A stretch of DNA of 64,000 nt from Enoplolaimus lenunculus (lineage: Eukaryota > Nematoda > Enoplea > Enoplida > Thoracostomopsidae): contig JASANG010001012.1 in NCBI GenBank assembly GCA_030248215.1, positions 1 to 64,000 of the forward strand, in the 5' to 3' direction. Under the pieces are notes generated by a model. The model ran no database searches, was not told the DNA's origin, and worked only from the letters and a program-made list of their open reading frames with translations. Position numbers and translations under genes: made by a program. Below, one piece after another: positions 10,660 through 21,413 of this stretch (position 1 is its first letter; every line of letters begins with the position of its first letter).

Positions 10660-13600
10660 CTGAAAATTTGAAAAAAAAAACATTTTCCCACGGTAGACAT
10701 ATTAAATTTTCCCACGTTATGCTTTTTCCCACGGTTTGCATATGGTTTTTTATGGTGCGGTTTTTCTCACGAAATGCTTTTTTCACGCTATATATTGGTT
10801 CTCACGCTTTTTCACCCTGTACGGTCCTCTTATCGGAACAAATTAACACAGAAACAGATCCGGGTTTCACAAACAGTTGTAGATCAAATAATTGCTAGTT
10901 AAGTCTGTCTGTAACAACACCTGTGAAAGTGACAGACACTGGAGCCGTCCAGACCAATGTTTTAGACACCGTCACCTTATGATTTAGTTGCCTTTCTCAA
11001 ACTAGTTCATATATACCCAGAAACCGAAATCTTGAGTTCACTCCGCACATTTGTTTTGCATCCCAACGGTTGGTTTTACCCCCCAGCGGTTGGGTTTACC
11101 CCTGCGGTTGGTTTTACCCCAACGATTCGTTTCACCCCAACGGTTGGTTTCACTCAACTTAATTGACCAATCACCAACCGTTCAATCCATGGCTGTGCAA
11201 CTTTTGCCTCTCAGAATCAAATTAGGAACCGTAGTTTTAAAGACGGAATTTCAAGTGTCCATTAGCGAACTCTTTCTAAGCGAACCTTGGCAGACTAATT
11301 CAATTTGTTTGATGCCTCATAAAACCGAACGGGTTAATGATGTATGTTTAATAATGGCGTAGGGGGGAGGGGCAGATGGATATATTCCCGAAACGTCTGA
11401 TAAGGATCCAAAAATAGCAATGTACCTGGCTGTAGAATAATCTGCAGAAGTAAAAAAATTCATGGCTTAGTACGATCGCTCGCAGAAAGTTACAGATGGA
11501 ATTAGCCCCGCGCGAAACAAAGTCCTACAACGTCCCTGGTTGCGTAATCTGTTTAAGGATGGGTCCAGCGGCGTAGACACCATTAATGGATTTCGGGAGG
11601 GGTTCAATTAAAACCTTCTGGACCCTTCAGGCATTTTAAGGCCTGTGAAGATGCATTTTTCGCTTTTTGTCGACACATTATACACTTTAGGCCGTTTAGG
11701 GTTGAACCACAACAATTTCAGTGGGACATCATAGAATCCCAAGGACGGCGTAGATTGCCGGCCCCAATCCGTCTGGGGGTGAGTAATTTGCGGACTACTG
11801 ATTGTGAAATTTGTGTTGCTGTAAGGTACATTAAGAATCCAATCAACGATATTTACATATTTGGATCAAAGGATTTCTAATATTTTGTACGACTCAAAAT
11901 AAAATGTTATATTTACCCAACGCCAGCAATCGTCAAGCTTTAAAGCGACTGATTAAATACGCCTAAGTATTATTTATTAATGTTAGATCGAGAATATTAA
12001 AATATTTGCATAATATAAACCATTGACTTTATGACCAATGAGTGGTGTAACAGTAGTATAAGCATATTCCTCAGCCTAAGTAAAAACTATAATGTGACTA
12101 AGTTTACTCTATTATAGTCCTGCGAAAACATGGTTTGCCTCTCAAAGTACCGCGGGCCGAATTTATCGGCATTTTAAGCTAAAATATAAATATAATTAAG
12201 AACACTTGTAATGCAAACATTCTGAAAGATAAGCAAATTTGTGCTACTAAAACGATGTCAAACATATAAATCGTTGACCAAAATTTGCCCATCGAACCGG
12301 ATCCAGTGTCCGTATTTCTACAAACGTCCTGATACAAATCTTGTCAAAACCCTCTATTGACTATTTACCGGGTACAAACATTGACTGTATTTTATTCAAT
12401 CATTGGTGAACGGTTTAAACGGCCTCGTACCCAGAGAGAGGCTCCAGCCACTTCTGAAACAAATATCAGCGTAGAAAATTGTCAACCTTGCTTGTAAGTC
12501 ATCGAAAACCCTTGTATGCCTCTGCTGAATAATGTTTAGTTCTCTGTAAGATGAACTGGCTACGGACCTGGCTTTTTTAATTCGAAAACCCAATTTTGTT
12601 TTTTGAAGTTGATCTGCATTACGAATAAATGATAGCATTGACATAGAGACATCGGCCAATGTAAAGATCAGGGGCGGAACGTTTTTCTGCGGGATTGCAA
12701 TTGAGTAAGTTTTAGCTTGGCGAATTTTTTTGCTTGGCGTAGGCTTAGGTTTGGGCTTAGGCTTAGGCTTATGAATACGCTCATTCTTACGCTTAGGCTT
12801 TGGCTTAGACTTAGGCTTAGGCTAAGGCATATGCTTATAAATACTGTTCCGCCCTTGTTGTTTACATTGGCCGAGACATCTAAGATATTTCCTTGTTGAG
12901 TTCATTTAAATATTCAACTGTTATTTGTTGATTTAAATAATTTAAGACTTTAAACTTAACGAATGACAATTGTCCTAAAAGTTTGTGTCTAAACTTTCAC
13001 TTATCGGATTTGGCTTCAATTCAATTACACTAAGCACAAAGATTGTTTACAAACAAAATTCTACAGACAAACGACCCACTTGTTTGAAGTCTGGGTCAAC
13101 TGAATGGATTTAACCGTTCGAATGGAAATTTGGGTCTATTCGGTTATTGCACCGCTCAGCTGGCGTTTGCCCAAAATGGTTGGATTTTGAAAATTTTGAC
13201 TTATTTAAGCTTTTCATGACCTCCCCTGATCATTCCATACCGAAATTTGAATTTTCGAAAATTACGCCCACAAAAAAGTGCCACACACTTTTGACTGGAA
13301 TCGTCTTTAGGCAACGGTTCGCGGTTTGACTTAGGCTGTTACGGTTTTACTCAAAGTTTAGCAAAATGATACAAGGTAAAGTGGATTTTTAGCAAGATGT
13401 ACTGCTAAATACTCACCGGGCACTTAGCCAGCTCGACACCTTGCTAGGAAGCAAAAAAATTCACGACGGGCATACAACGGTTTTCGTTGACTTCCAAGCA
13501 AGTTTGTAAATTTTCTAGCGGGGAGCAAAATTTTTTCAGGGTGCACTGTAAATTCCATTGAATTGATTAATCAATTCAGCTTGCGAGTTGGTTATTTCTG

Positions 13601-15477
13601 AATTAATATCAGTAAATATTTAACTCGCTCTGAGTTGAGTTGATTCTCACTTTGAGAGTTGATTTAACTCTGGGTGAGTTGATTAGTTAACTCAGAATGA
13701 ATTAAAATCAACTCAAAATTTTCAGTTCTGACAGTCCTAACGCAGACTGAGTGGATTAAACTTATCCTGAGTTCAAATCAACTCATTGAAATTTTACAGT
13801 GTGGGGCGAACCAGCTGCCCCTGCCTCGGTTACAGGGCCGTAATTCACCCTCGCGTGCTTATTTCAATGGGACGCTTCAAGTTTGCCACTGCACAAACTC
13901 ACTTCAGCGCAATATCGAACAGCTTTTCTGTGATATACTCGTTACAATTAGAATTTTCAAACGCCAAATAAAACTTGTACCGTCTCGCAAGCATTTGATT
14001 ACACCCTGGGTTGTGTCTTGCACAATGTAAGCTGCCACACGCCCCGTAAACATCAACTCGGATAAATTTCGCTAAATTTGACACATAGCGATCGCGATTG
14101 TTATCAGTAAAACAATTTGATACAAACCATGCCGCTAAATGCGTTTTTCCCCGTGCAAAATTCGGCGATTTTGGCTTTAAATTTGGACCAAAATTAGTCG
14201 TTCCAAGCCGATATGGCTCCGTTGAAATGTTCCCTAACCCCTTTGCTCGCGGTAGGTTGCGTTGACCACTGTGCTCTCGAGTATCTGAACGAAAAGATGC
14301 CAAATTTGAGTTGGGTTCGAACAGATGGCGCTGGTCGAGTTCTGAATATGGAACAAATTTACCATACGGCGTAACAATATCAGAATCATGACGATAACTT
14401 GCCGTAAAATTAATAGCATTCAAATATTCTGGTTTCGAATACGACGGCGTATTTACAGGCGACTCGAGTACAAACAGCATCCAAATTTGTCCAACTCGCC
14501 TTGGGGGAAGTCTAGACAGCTGATGCCGGTACAGAACCACAGGGGCGTTGTAATAATCGTCTGCGGTTGAGCTTAGGAAACAATCCCTAACTGAACATGA
14601 GTTGGATTCGAATACTGATTTACCGTTTGGAACACCCCAAATTTCTGAACCGTGAGGTAAGTAGATTAAGATTGTTCTATTTGTTGCAGGGGGTGAATAA
14701 GATAGTTGATCCAAAATACGATCTGATGCACGATTTCGATCCACGTCAGGGGTGTCACTTTGGAAATGATCGTTTTTCGAAGTAGACACAGTATCTATAA
14801 CAGTAAAGCGGTACATACACCGGTTGGATACAAAATTATAGGGTCGTGTCGTCGGGCCAGTAGTCAACAGGAGGTTTCAGTTCGCCCCCTTGAAAAAATT
14901 TTGGCCGCCCCGTAGCATATTTTCAACCTTGCTTGTAAGGGTCAATGTAAAGAACGGAGTCGGAACAGTATTATAAGCATATTCCTAAGCCAAAGCTTAA
15001 GCGTAAGCCTAAGCGTAAGAATGAGCATATTCCTAAGCCTAAGCCTAAGCCTATAAACCAAACAAAAAATAGTCTAAAGCTTAAGCTTACTCTTTTCTAG
15101 ACACACAGGAAAACGTTCCGCCCCTGATCTTTACATGGGCCAAAAACACACTGACGTAAGATCTAATTTCAAGCAAGGATTCGAACTCTAAGTAAGCTCT
15201 TTGAGTGGCATTCAAAACGTCACTGTTCGACTATAAAGCTCATCGTTTGTATATTTCGCATACACCATTTACGCTAAGTTGCTCATAGTATACTCTATGC
15301 AAGAAAAGGTTTAATCTACGGGATTATTTTATCCGTAATCCCAGAATTGTTACCTGTCTCTGGGCGACGGTCGCTCGATTCTGATCCTCGTCGAACAGAA
15401 ATATTAACAAACGACAAAAATGCACAAACCATCGCGTAACAGGACGTCGCAACCAATTTAGTCGCTGTAATTCGCAT
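10254..15477 (-). CDS. Alpha-1,3-fucosyltransferase (GT10), three-exon gene
   Basis: Transfers fucose from GDP-fucose to N-acetylglucosamine/lactosamine glycans in the Golgi lumen. Coding exons on the minus strand are 15477-15354, 14794-13903 and 10659-10254. They total 1422 bp: 473 codons plus stop, with matching phases (1, then 2). Residues ~8-28 form a single hydrophobic type II signal anchor after a very short cytoplasmic tail. Residues ~30-80 are a hydrophilic stem. The catalytic domain starts near ILIYLPHG. Motif FYLAFENSNCNEYITEK, the GT10 donor-binding signature, crosses into the last exon and continues as HNVVPVVMG and PPDSFIHVDDF. Length is near that of animal enzymes, with about 30 extra C-terminal residues. 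The start is the ATG before the anchor. Introns of 559 and 3243 bp contain transposon copies. The splice joins are inferred; membership of GT10 is secure. Confidence 0.9.
11051..11158. repeat. Short array of the 18-bp AACCGTTGGGGTGAA minisatellite
   Basis: About five degenerate units in minus orientation (AACGGTTGGTTTTACCCC and variants). It is the same motif as the large array at 42.65-44.02 kb, placed within fucosyltransferase intron 2. Confidence 0.8.
12654..12872. mobile_element. TTAGGC-bearing TIR element with 8-bp target duplication
   Basis: Left end GGCCAATGTAAAGATCAGGG, right end CCCTTGTTGTTTACATTGGCC (inverted). The interior is a run of GGCTTAGGCTTAGG. GAGACATC is duplicated at 12646-12653 and 12873-12880. 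The 8-bp duplication favours an hAT-, P- or Merlin-like transposase as the mobiliser. The copy carries no gene. Confidence 0.85.
13544..13801. mobile_element. MITE, CACTGTAAA family
   Basis: Termini CACTGTAAATTCCATTGAA and GAAATTTTACAGTG, with GAGTTGATT/AATCAACTC palindromes between them. Confidence 0.75.
13903..14794 (-). CDS. Fucosyltransferase exon 2: stem and most of the catalytic domain
   Basis: Acceptor GTTATAG|AT (phase 1) and donor AA|GTGAGT (phase 2). It contains ILIYLPHGSEIW, LYRHQLSRLPPRR, YGKFVPY and the GT10 signature FENSNCNEYITEK. The open frame extends upstream of the acceptor to about 14876, but no in-frame start with an anchor is present there. Confidence 0.88.
14939..15141. 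mobile_element. TTAGGC-bearing TIR element in fucosyltransferase intron 1
   Basis: Ends GGTCAATGTAAAGAAC and GATCTTTACATGGGCC, inverted. The interior carries two CCTAAGCCTAAGCC arrays and the shared segment AAGCTTAAGCTTACTC. It occupies about a third of the 559-bp intron, and a CGTAGCC-family remnant lies just downstream on the minus strand (14.87-14.94 kb). Confidence 0.75.
15157..15320 (-). mobile_element. tRNA-like TIR element S2, minus-strand partial copy
   Basis: Shares with the 29.8-kb copy the words AAGCAAGGATTCGAACTC, GCTCATAGTATACTCTATG and the terminal AAGGTTTAAT. The tRNA-like part reads on the minus strand. Confidence 0.5.
15354..15477 (-). CDS. Fucosyltransferase exon 1: start codon and signal anchor
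   Basis: The exon encodes 41 codons plus one base, beginning MRITATKLVATSCYAMVCAF. The donor is G|GTAACA, phase 1. The hydrophobic run followed by RR-GSESSDRRPE is a classic Golgi type II anchor and the beginning of a stem. Its phase matches the acceptor of exon 2 exactly. Confidence 0.8.
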
Positions 15478-15754
15478 TCGAACGAAAAAAAATTACACAA
15501 ATTATTTGAAATCTAAAATGTCTTAAAATCGAGACAATTTAATTTTTTTATTAAATTCTAATTTAAACAAGTGTTGATGATGAATGTGTTGAATTAACGT
15601 TGGATTTGTATTGTTTAAGTATTCGATTTATAGTAAATAACGCATATTTTATGTAATTATATAAATACAGGTAATAAACTACAGTTTGGTCATTTTAGCT
15701 ATTTAAGTGAATACAGCTCCTGTAAAAAATAATTACGGCCGGTAGTTTTTTCTA

Positions 15755-15974
15755 CACAGCAAAAAATGGTGAGTCAAATTGACTCTCTCTCAAATAGGCT
15801 TTTCCGGACTACGCAAACTGAGTTAAAGTCGGCTCCACCATAGTCAAATTCAACTCACCCGAGTCGCTTACTGAGTAGCATTTGACTCTGGCGGAGTCAA
15901 ATTTGACTTCGTTTGTTTAGTCTCGAAACGCCTATTTCAGGAAGAGTCAATTTGACTCACCATTTTTTGCAGTG
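15755..15974. mobile_element. MITE, GAGTCAAATTGACTC family, copy 3
   Basis: Ends CACAGCAAAAAATGGTGAG and CTCACCATTTTTTGCAGTG, flanked by TA on both sides. Confidence 0.85.
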
Positions 15975-16126
15975 TAGCCTCCCTGTTTTGTCAATACAGG
16001 CACAGCCAAATTATTTACGTACAATCATCGTTATCACAATAATTATGCAAATTTATACATAAAATACATTCTGCCTGATAATTGGTATAAATTTGTAAAG
16101 TTGATGCTATCCTGTAAAACATATTA

Positions 16127-16335
16127 GACTGCAAAGAATGATGAGTCAAATTGACTCTCTCCGAAATAGGTTCTACGGGACTACACAAACCGAGACAAAT
16201 TCCACTCCGACAGAGTTGAATTCGACTCGCTGAGTCGCATATTTGACTCTTGCGGAGTCCAATTTAACCCAGTGTGTGTAGTCCCGTAGAGCCAATTTCG
16301 GAGAGAGTCAATTTGACTCACCATTTTATGCAGTG
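16127..16335. mobile_element. MITE, GAGTCAAATTGACTC family, copy 4
   Basis: Ends GACTGCAAAGAATGATGAG and CTCACCATTTTATGCAGTG with TA flanks. Arms hold GAGTCAAATTGACTC palindromes. Confidence 0.8.
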
Positions 16336-16420
16336 TACAAACCCGAACTATAGAAGTGCTTTTCCCAAATGACAATACCCTTCCCAAATTATGCCCTGGC
16401 TTACACGCAAACCAACGGAA

Positions 16421-16665
16421 CACTGTAAACTCAAATGAGTTTATTAGTGAACTCAGAAAAAGAATAACATATTTCTGATTTGTACTGAGTTAATAACAGT
16501 AAACATTAGCTCGCTCTGAACTCATATATTTCCGGTTGAGTTTATTAACCCAAAACACTTTCAATCAATTCAAAATTATGAGTTCTGAATGGCCTAAAAT
16601 TCAGAGCTCAGACTTCTGAGTGAACGCAACTCATTCTGAGTTAAAATCAACTCAATGGCATTTAT
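16421..16665. mobile_element. MITE, CACTGTAAA family, degenerate copy
   Basis: Begins CACTGTAAACTCAAATGAG. The right end is eroded at AACTCAATGGCATTTAT. GAGTT/AACTC palindromes fill the interior. Confidence 0.6.
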
Positions 16666-16819
16666 ATATAGCGAACCGTCTGACTTGAAAACGTGCGTTC
16701 GTGTTACTGTTTGCGGCGAGTCCCGTTTTGCTGCGAAAGTGTAATCACCAATCTTTTTAAGTGCCTTCACAGTTATTTTCAAAGTTCCAGCAAAACACAG
16801 CGAAAGATTTATAGGATTA

Positions 16820-17334
16820 CATTGTAAACTCCATTGAATTGGTTTTAATTCAGAATGAGTTGAATCATTGAGTCTAAATTAGTAGTTTCAGAACTCAAAA
16901 TCCTGAGTCGGCTCAACTCGTTCTGAGTTTAATTGATCAGCTGAACCAGAACTAACACAACTCAGAGTGAGAATTAACTCAGCTTAAAGTGAGTTAATGT
17001 TTACTGATATTTTATTTCAGAAAAAGCTATTCGCTACTCCGTAAATTGCAATTAGTTGATTAATCAATTCAGCTAGCGAGTTGGTTTCTTCTGACTTAAT
17101 ATCAGTAAACATTAACTCACTCTGAGTTGACTTGATTCTCACTCTGACTTGAGTTGGCTCTGCGTGAGTTGATTGGTTAACTAGAATGAATTGAATCAAC
17201 TCAAAACTCTGAGTTCTGATAGTCCTAGCTCAGATTGAGTAATTTAACTCATTCTGAGTTAAAATCAACTCACTGAAATTTACACTGTACCAGAGCTTCG
17301 ATTAGTCAACTCATTGCAATTTTACAGTATAGGC
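16820..17334. mobile_element. Two or three nested CACTGTAAA-family MITEs
   Basis: A first copy starts near 16820. A second begins at about 17030 with GTAAATTGCAATTAGTTGATT and ends near 17289, and the outer copy resumes to TTTTACAGTATAG at 17334. This looks like insertion of one family member into another. Confidence 0.6.
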
Positions 17335-18737
17335 TTAGGCTAAAGGCAAAAAATTATGAATGCGAGCGATTTATTTCTGGCAGCGCTTTAACCGAATTCA
17401 TCTGCATTCTGGTTAAAGGCAATTAACAACAACTATAAATACAGCAAAAAATAGGCCCCAATGTAAACATCAATCAGGCAAACTTGAAACAATTACTTTG
17501 GTCAAACACTTTACCCAATCTGACAATTGTTGTGACGGGCAAAAAAACCTGTGTCGTACGAGCGGATTCACAAGGGGCGTACCCCCACAAGTCTGACATT
17601 TTTTTGTAATAATGGTAAGGTCCCTACGTTACAATTTTTCCCCTTCAGAATGTTTTTGTGATAAAACTATAAGGTCCTTGGCTTACAAGTTTATCCCTTG
17701 GAAAATTTCGTTGCGAAAGCCCCCAGTAGGAATCGTCACCGTCAGAAATATTTGGATCCGCAGCTGCTGTGTCGTACCTCAATAAACGACACTGACAGGA
17801 AACATATTGCGCAATAACGCCAGCCAGGCGCATAACTCAGATCGAAAATCTGAATCAAATTATTTCAAAGTTTATGTTTACTTAATTCGCGTTTGAATCC
17901 ATAACTAAAGCTGACGAATGAAAAATTTTCAATTGAAATCTTTGATTGTTGCATATTTTTAAATAAATTTTCTTGGAATCGTGGAAAAATTTCGTTCTTT
18001 CTAGATAATTTTCAACCGTGCTTGTATAGTCATTGAAAACCCTTGTATGCTTCTCCTGAAATTTTTGACTCCAATCAGCAAGATGAGCTGGTTACGGGAC
18101 TGCTTGCAATATAAAACAACTGAATGGAACGAGCGAATGATATTTGTTAAAGTCAACTTGTTTTTACAACAGGGGGCCACACTTTATAGCTCATGTGCTG
18201 ATTTCTTGTCTACTGTTACAAATATGCAAAGTGGCCTCGAAGACCGTCCCACACAGGGCATTAGGAAACCCTGCCCCCCAAATTTAGCTGGTGCCCTACA
18301 AACAGGCTCAGTCTAAAAGTAAACAATCTAAAATTGCAATTGTAGGGGACCCCAAAATTGTTCAGTGCTTCCCCCCCCAAATACAATTTTCTTTGGACGC
18401 CCCTTAGGGCAGATCTAAATGGTTGTGTTTCAAAACTTATCGCTAACTGGTGTTAGATACAATATAGACGCTCGAGAATAGTGTTAGCTAAGACAAAAAC
18501 TTGCATCTTTCTTATCCAATCTGAACAAACGCGTATATATTAATTTTAAAACAAAATGTTTCAAATACAACACAATAATTCACTTTCCAGCGTAAAAGTA
18601 ACCACTTGTCACCAAACGCTGGTTTACTGCTGTTATCATTAAACATCAACTCCAAATATGCACAAATCGAGCGATCAAAATTGCAATAATGCAATCACAA
18701 AACCAAATGTGAACCAGAATTCTTTTATCAACGAGTT
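17335..18737. other. Spacer with a CGTAGCC-family remnant
   Basis: A partial CGTAGCC-family element lies at about 18004-18106 (TTTTCAACCGTGCTTGTA, GAAAACCCTTGTATGC). A C-run occurs near 18375. Apart from the weak exon candidate above, nothing else is recognised. Confidence 0.4.
17687..17833 (-). CDS. Possible first coding exon of an unknown gene
   Basis: On the minus strand, an ATG with an in-frame stop 6 bp upstream opens 49 codons to a consensus donor (CTT|GTAAGC, phase 0). The peptide begins MRLAGVIAQYVSCQCRLL and ends SQRNFPRDKL. The composition looks coding, but no domain is recognised and no second exon was found. It lies about 1.9 kb upstream of the fucosyltransferase start codon on the same strand. 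Against it, part of the sequence repeats imperfectly in the flank (TAAGGTCC...TTATCCCTT near 17.62 and 17.68 kb). Confidence 0.2.
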
Positions 18738-19292
18738 TTCGCCTCTGTCACTCGCTTTGTTGGTTTTTCTCTCTTTCTCTTTCCCTGTTTCTTTTTCTCT
18801 CTTTCTCTTTCCCTGTTTCATTCTCTCTCTCTATCTCTCTTTCTTTTTCTTTGTTTCTGTTTTTCTATCTCTCATTCTGTCTTTACATTTCTCTCTTTCT
18901 TTTCACCTTTTCTCTTTCCCTCTCTAGCTTTCATCTTTCTTTTCCCTTCCGCTTCTGTATTTCTCTCATTTTCTTCTTTTGTTTTTTGCTCTTCTTCCTC
19001 TTTTCTCCTTTCTCTGGTTCTTTCTTTTCCTCTTTTCTCTTTCATAACTTCTGTCCTTCCCTTTTTTTCTCGTTCTAGTTTCTTTGTTTTCTCTTTTCTT
19101 ACTTTCTCTTTCCCTTTTTCTATTTTCCTCTTTTCACTTCCCATCTTTTCTCTTTCCCTCTTTTCTCGTTCCCAATACCTCTGTTTCTCGCTTTCACCTT
19201 TTCTCTTTTCCTCTTTAGTCTTTATCCCAATATTTCTCTTTTTCTGTTTCCTGCTTTTTTCTTTTCCTCTTTTCCTCTTTTCTCTTTTAAAT
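18738..19292 (+). repeat. Polypyrimidine (TTTCTC)n-like low-complexity tract
   Basis: About 550 bp of almost pure T and C on the plus strand (CTCTTTCTCTTTCCCTG and variants). Such tracts can adopt triplex (H-DNA) structures. Long open frames across it in several registers are composition artefacts. Confidence 0.9.
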
Positions 19293-19504
19293 ACATCACA
19301 GTGACAGACAGAGCCTTTGAATCTACAACCGAGCCAAAGGCAGTTGTTTAACCCAATAATTAATCATTATGTATGTATGTTTGTGTATGTTGTTATTGTG
19401 GACAATCGCATACCAAACGACGTATTGATTGTGATATAAAGTGACCAGGGCCCGAAATAACCCTGGTTAAACGTGTAAAACTGAAGCTTAAATTGCAATC
19501 AATA

Positions 19505-19680
19505 GTCTTATAATGCGATAGTAGCGGAAGGATAAGCCTAAGCCTAAGCCTAAGCCTAAGCATACTGATAATCCATTACCTAAGCCTAAGCCTAGGCAAT
19601 AAATTTAGTCTAAAGCTAAAGCTTACTTAGTTGCAGTTCCGCAAAAAAACGTTCCGCTCCTGATCATCACATGCGCCGAA
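19505..19680. mobile_element. TTAGGC-bearing TIR element, eroded left end
   Basis: Carries CCTAAGCCTAAGCCTAAGC arrays, the shared CTAAAGCTAAAGCTTACT segment and the right-end word GTTCCGCTCCTGATCATCACATG. Confidence 0.6.
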
Positions 19681-19844
19681 TAGTGAAACATTTATCTTAA
19701 AATCACATTTAAAAAGGTAACATTGGCCATTAGCTGTGACTAAATCTACACAGCTTTCCAAACGTATGCTCAGAAAAGCAAATATTAAAGATTGAACTAA
19801 AACTACTCAACGAGGAACTAAATAAAATTATGGCGACCGACAAA

Positions 19845-20135
19845 TCTTCGGTTTCTATTGGTTTAACGGCACCGTCAGCAATCTTATTGGTTTATTAAAT
19901 TTTGCTAAGATTAATTTAATTTGTCTTTCAACCAATGGAAGAGCAGAATACCATTTACGTTGTTCTGACTACCGACAAATCGTCATCTGTTATTGGACGA
20001 AATACGTTTGATATAAAAATTTTGCAAACTCAAAATTAAAATTTTAGCAACCAATGACGAGAATGTTGTCAGTCAAACAGTACTGATTACAGATGAATAG
20101 TCGTTTTCTATTGGCTTAGACAAAAATATCGTTTA
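19845..20135. repeat. Three ~120-bp repeats, each with CCAAT boxes
   Basis: The words CCGACAAATCTTCGGTTTCTATTGG, CCGACAAATCGTCATCTGTTATTGG and CAGATGAATAGTCGTTTTCTATTGG (each longer than its core) start near 19838, 19972 and 20089. Forward CCAAT boxes at about 19931 and 20050 sit between them. A repeated series of paired CCAAT boxes is promoter-like, but no TATA box plus exon follows. Confidence 0.6.
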
Positions 20136-20317
20136 TGCAATCATTTGCGAGAATTTTTCTTGAAGTTTTAAAAGAAAAACCGTTACAATATGCGCTAAAA
20201 CTCTGACTAGTGCAGATTGCTTTTAGCCATATACTCAAATATGCGTGTAGCACCTATTGCCAGTTGGTGATTGGTCTTGCAGCTTTCGAACAAGTAATTG
20301 ATGACGTTCGAAATCCA

Positions 20318-20545
20318 CAGTATTATAAGCATATTCCTAAGCCTAAGCCTGAGACTAAGATTAAGAATGAGCATATTCCTAAGCGTAAGCCTAAGCCTAA
20401 GCCTAAGATTAAGAATGAGCATATTCCTAAGCGTAAGCCTTACCCTATTAAGCCTAAGCCATGCAAAAAAAATTAGTCTAAAGTTTAAGCTAACTCTATT
20501 GCAGTCCCACAGAAAATCGTTCTGCCCCTGATCTTTACATGGGCT
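20318..20545. mobile_element. TTAGGC-bearing TIR element with three arrays
   Basis: Three CCTAAGCCTAAGCC blocks, each followed by AAGAATGAGCATATTCC, then the right end GCCCCTGATCTTTACATGGGC. Open frames here (Lys-Pro or Leu-Arg repeats) are translations of the repeat. Confidence 0.7.
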
Positions 20546-20617
20546 AAAATCCTGCGCTTTTTTCATATCTGATTTGAACTACTTCTGTGCCAACTTCGAG
20601 GTTCGCAATAAACAAAC

Positions 20618-20840
20618 CATTGTCAATCCTGAGTTGATTAATCAACCAGAATGCCAATTAGTCATTTTTTGTTAATACTTCTGAGTTAACAACAGAAAAC
20701 ATCAACTTTCTTTGAGCTGATTTAATTCCAGGTAAGTTGTTTAATTAACTCAGAATGAGTTCAGTCAATTTCGAATATTGAGTTCAGAAAACAGCAAATT
20801 CACCGCTTTTACGCTTCTAAGTTAAAATCAACTCTTTGGA
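20618..20840. mobile_element. MITE, CACTGTAAA family, strongly eroded
   Basis: GAGTTGATTAATCAACC near 20630 and AAGTTAAAATCAACTC near 20820 mark the two arms. Termini are no longer clear. Confidence 0.45.
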
Positions 20841-21254
20841 AAGATCGTTAAGTTGAAAACCGATTGCTAACTGATGATAGACGCTATATGCATTCGAAAG
20901 GTTTGCAAGATATGCAAAATTTGCCAAAGTTTACAAAATTACAAATGTTTTCGATAAATATATGAAAAGATGTATGCAAAGACTCACGCCAAACTCTACT
21001 ATCAGAGATTGTAATTGTGAAAAAAAATCAAAGGATTTATTGGGAACAGAACGAAATACAGCTATAAGCCATTATTCTTAAGCGAATCCAGAGTTTGATT
21101 TAATTAATATTCAGGTTTAGGCTTAGGTTTAGACTTATACCCACGCCGCATATCTTCAGCTAAAGCTTAAGTTTAATCTTACGCCTCGTTATGCTAATTT
21201 TCAGCTTGAATTTTAGACTGTTCCTTATTTTGATATTTAAGCATAGACCTTGCA

Positions 21255-21413
21255 GGCCCGTAGCCAAGGGGGGAAGAGGGGCTCAGCCCTCCCTGGAAAA
21301 ATTTTGCCCCCCCCCAGAAGATTTTCAACCTTGCATGTAAGTCATTGAAAACCTTTAAATGCCCCTCCTGAAAATTTTTTAGCCCCACTAGCATGGTGAC
21401 CCGGCTACCGGCC
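21255..21413. mobile_element. Short TIR element, CGTAGCCAG family
   Basis: Ends GGCCCGTAGCCAAGGGGG and CCCGGCTACCGGCC, inverted. The interior has TTTTCAACCTTGCATGTAAG and AAAATTTTTTAGCCCC. Confidence 0.7.

Larger units (their letters stand above)
10660..13902. other. Fucosyltransferase intron 2, filled with repeats
   Basis: Besides the minisatellite, it holds a truncated TTAGGC element near 12050-12170, a CGTAGCC-family copy near 12420-12571, a complete TTAGGC element at 12654-12872, another CGTAGCC fragment near 13425-13540 and a CACTGTAAA element at 13544-13801. The remainder (about 11.2-12.0 and 12.9-13.4 kb) shows nothing I can name. Confidence 0.6.

Noticed and set aside
14863-14880. 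A fucosyltransferase start at the 5' limit of the exon 2 open frame
   Set aside because: That limit has no ATG and would leave the enzyme without its membrane anchor. The upstream anchor exon joins in the correct phase at 14794.
16181-16423. Open frames rich in Ser-Asn-Leu-Thr repeats (also at 8157-8339 and 36667-36900)
   Set aside because: They are translations of the GAGTCAAATTGACTC hairpin MITEs.
18658-19144. Serine/phenylalanine-rich and lysine/glutamate-rich open frames
   Set aside because: They follow from the polypyrimidine tract and its purine complement; there is no coding signal.
20207-20566. Leu-Arg and Lys-Pro repeat proteins (also near 30.4-30.75 kb)
   Set aside because: These are translations of TTAGGC arrays inside transposons.
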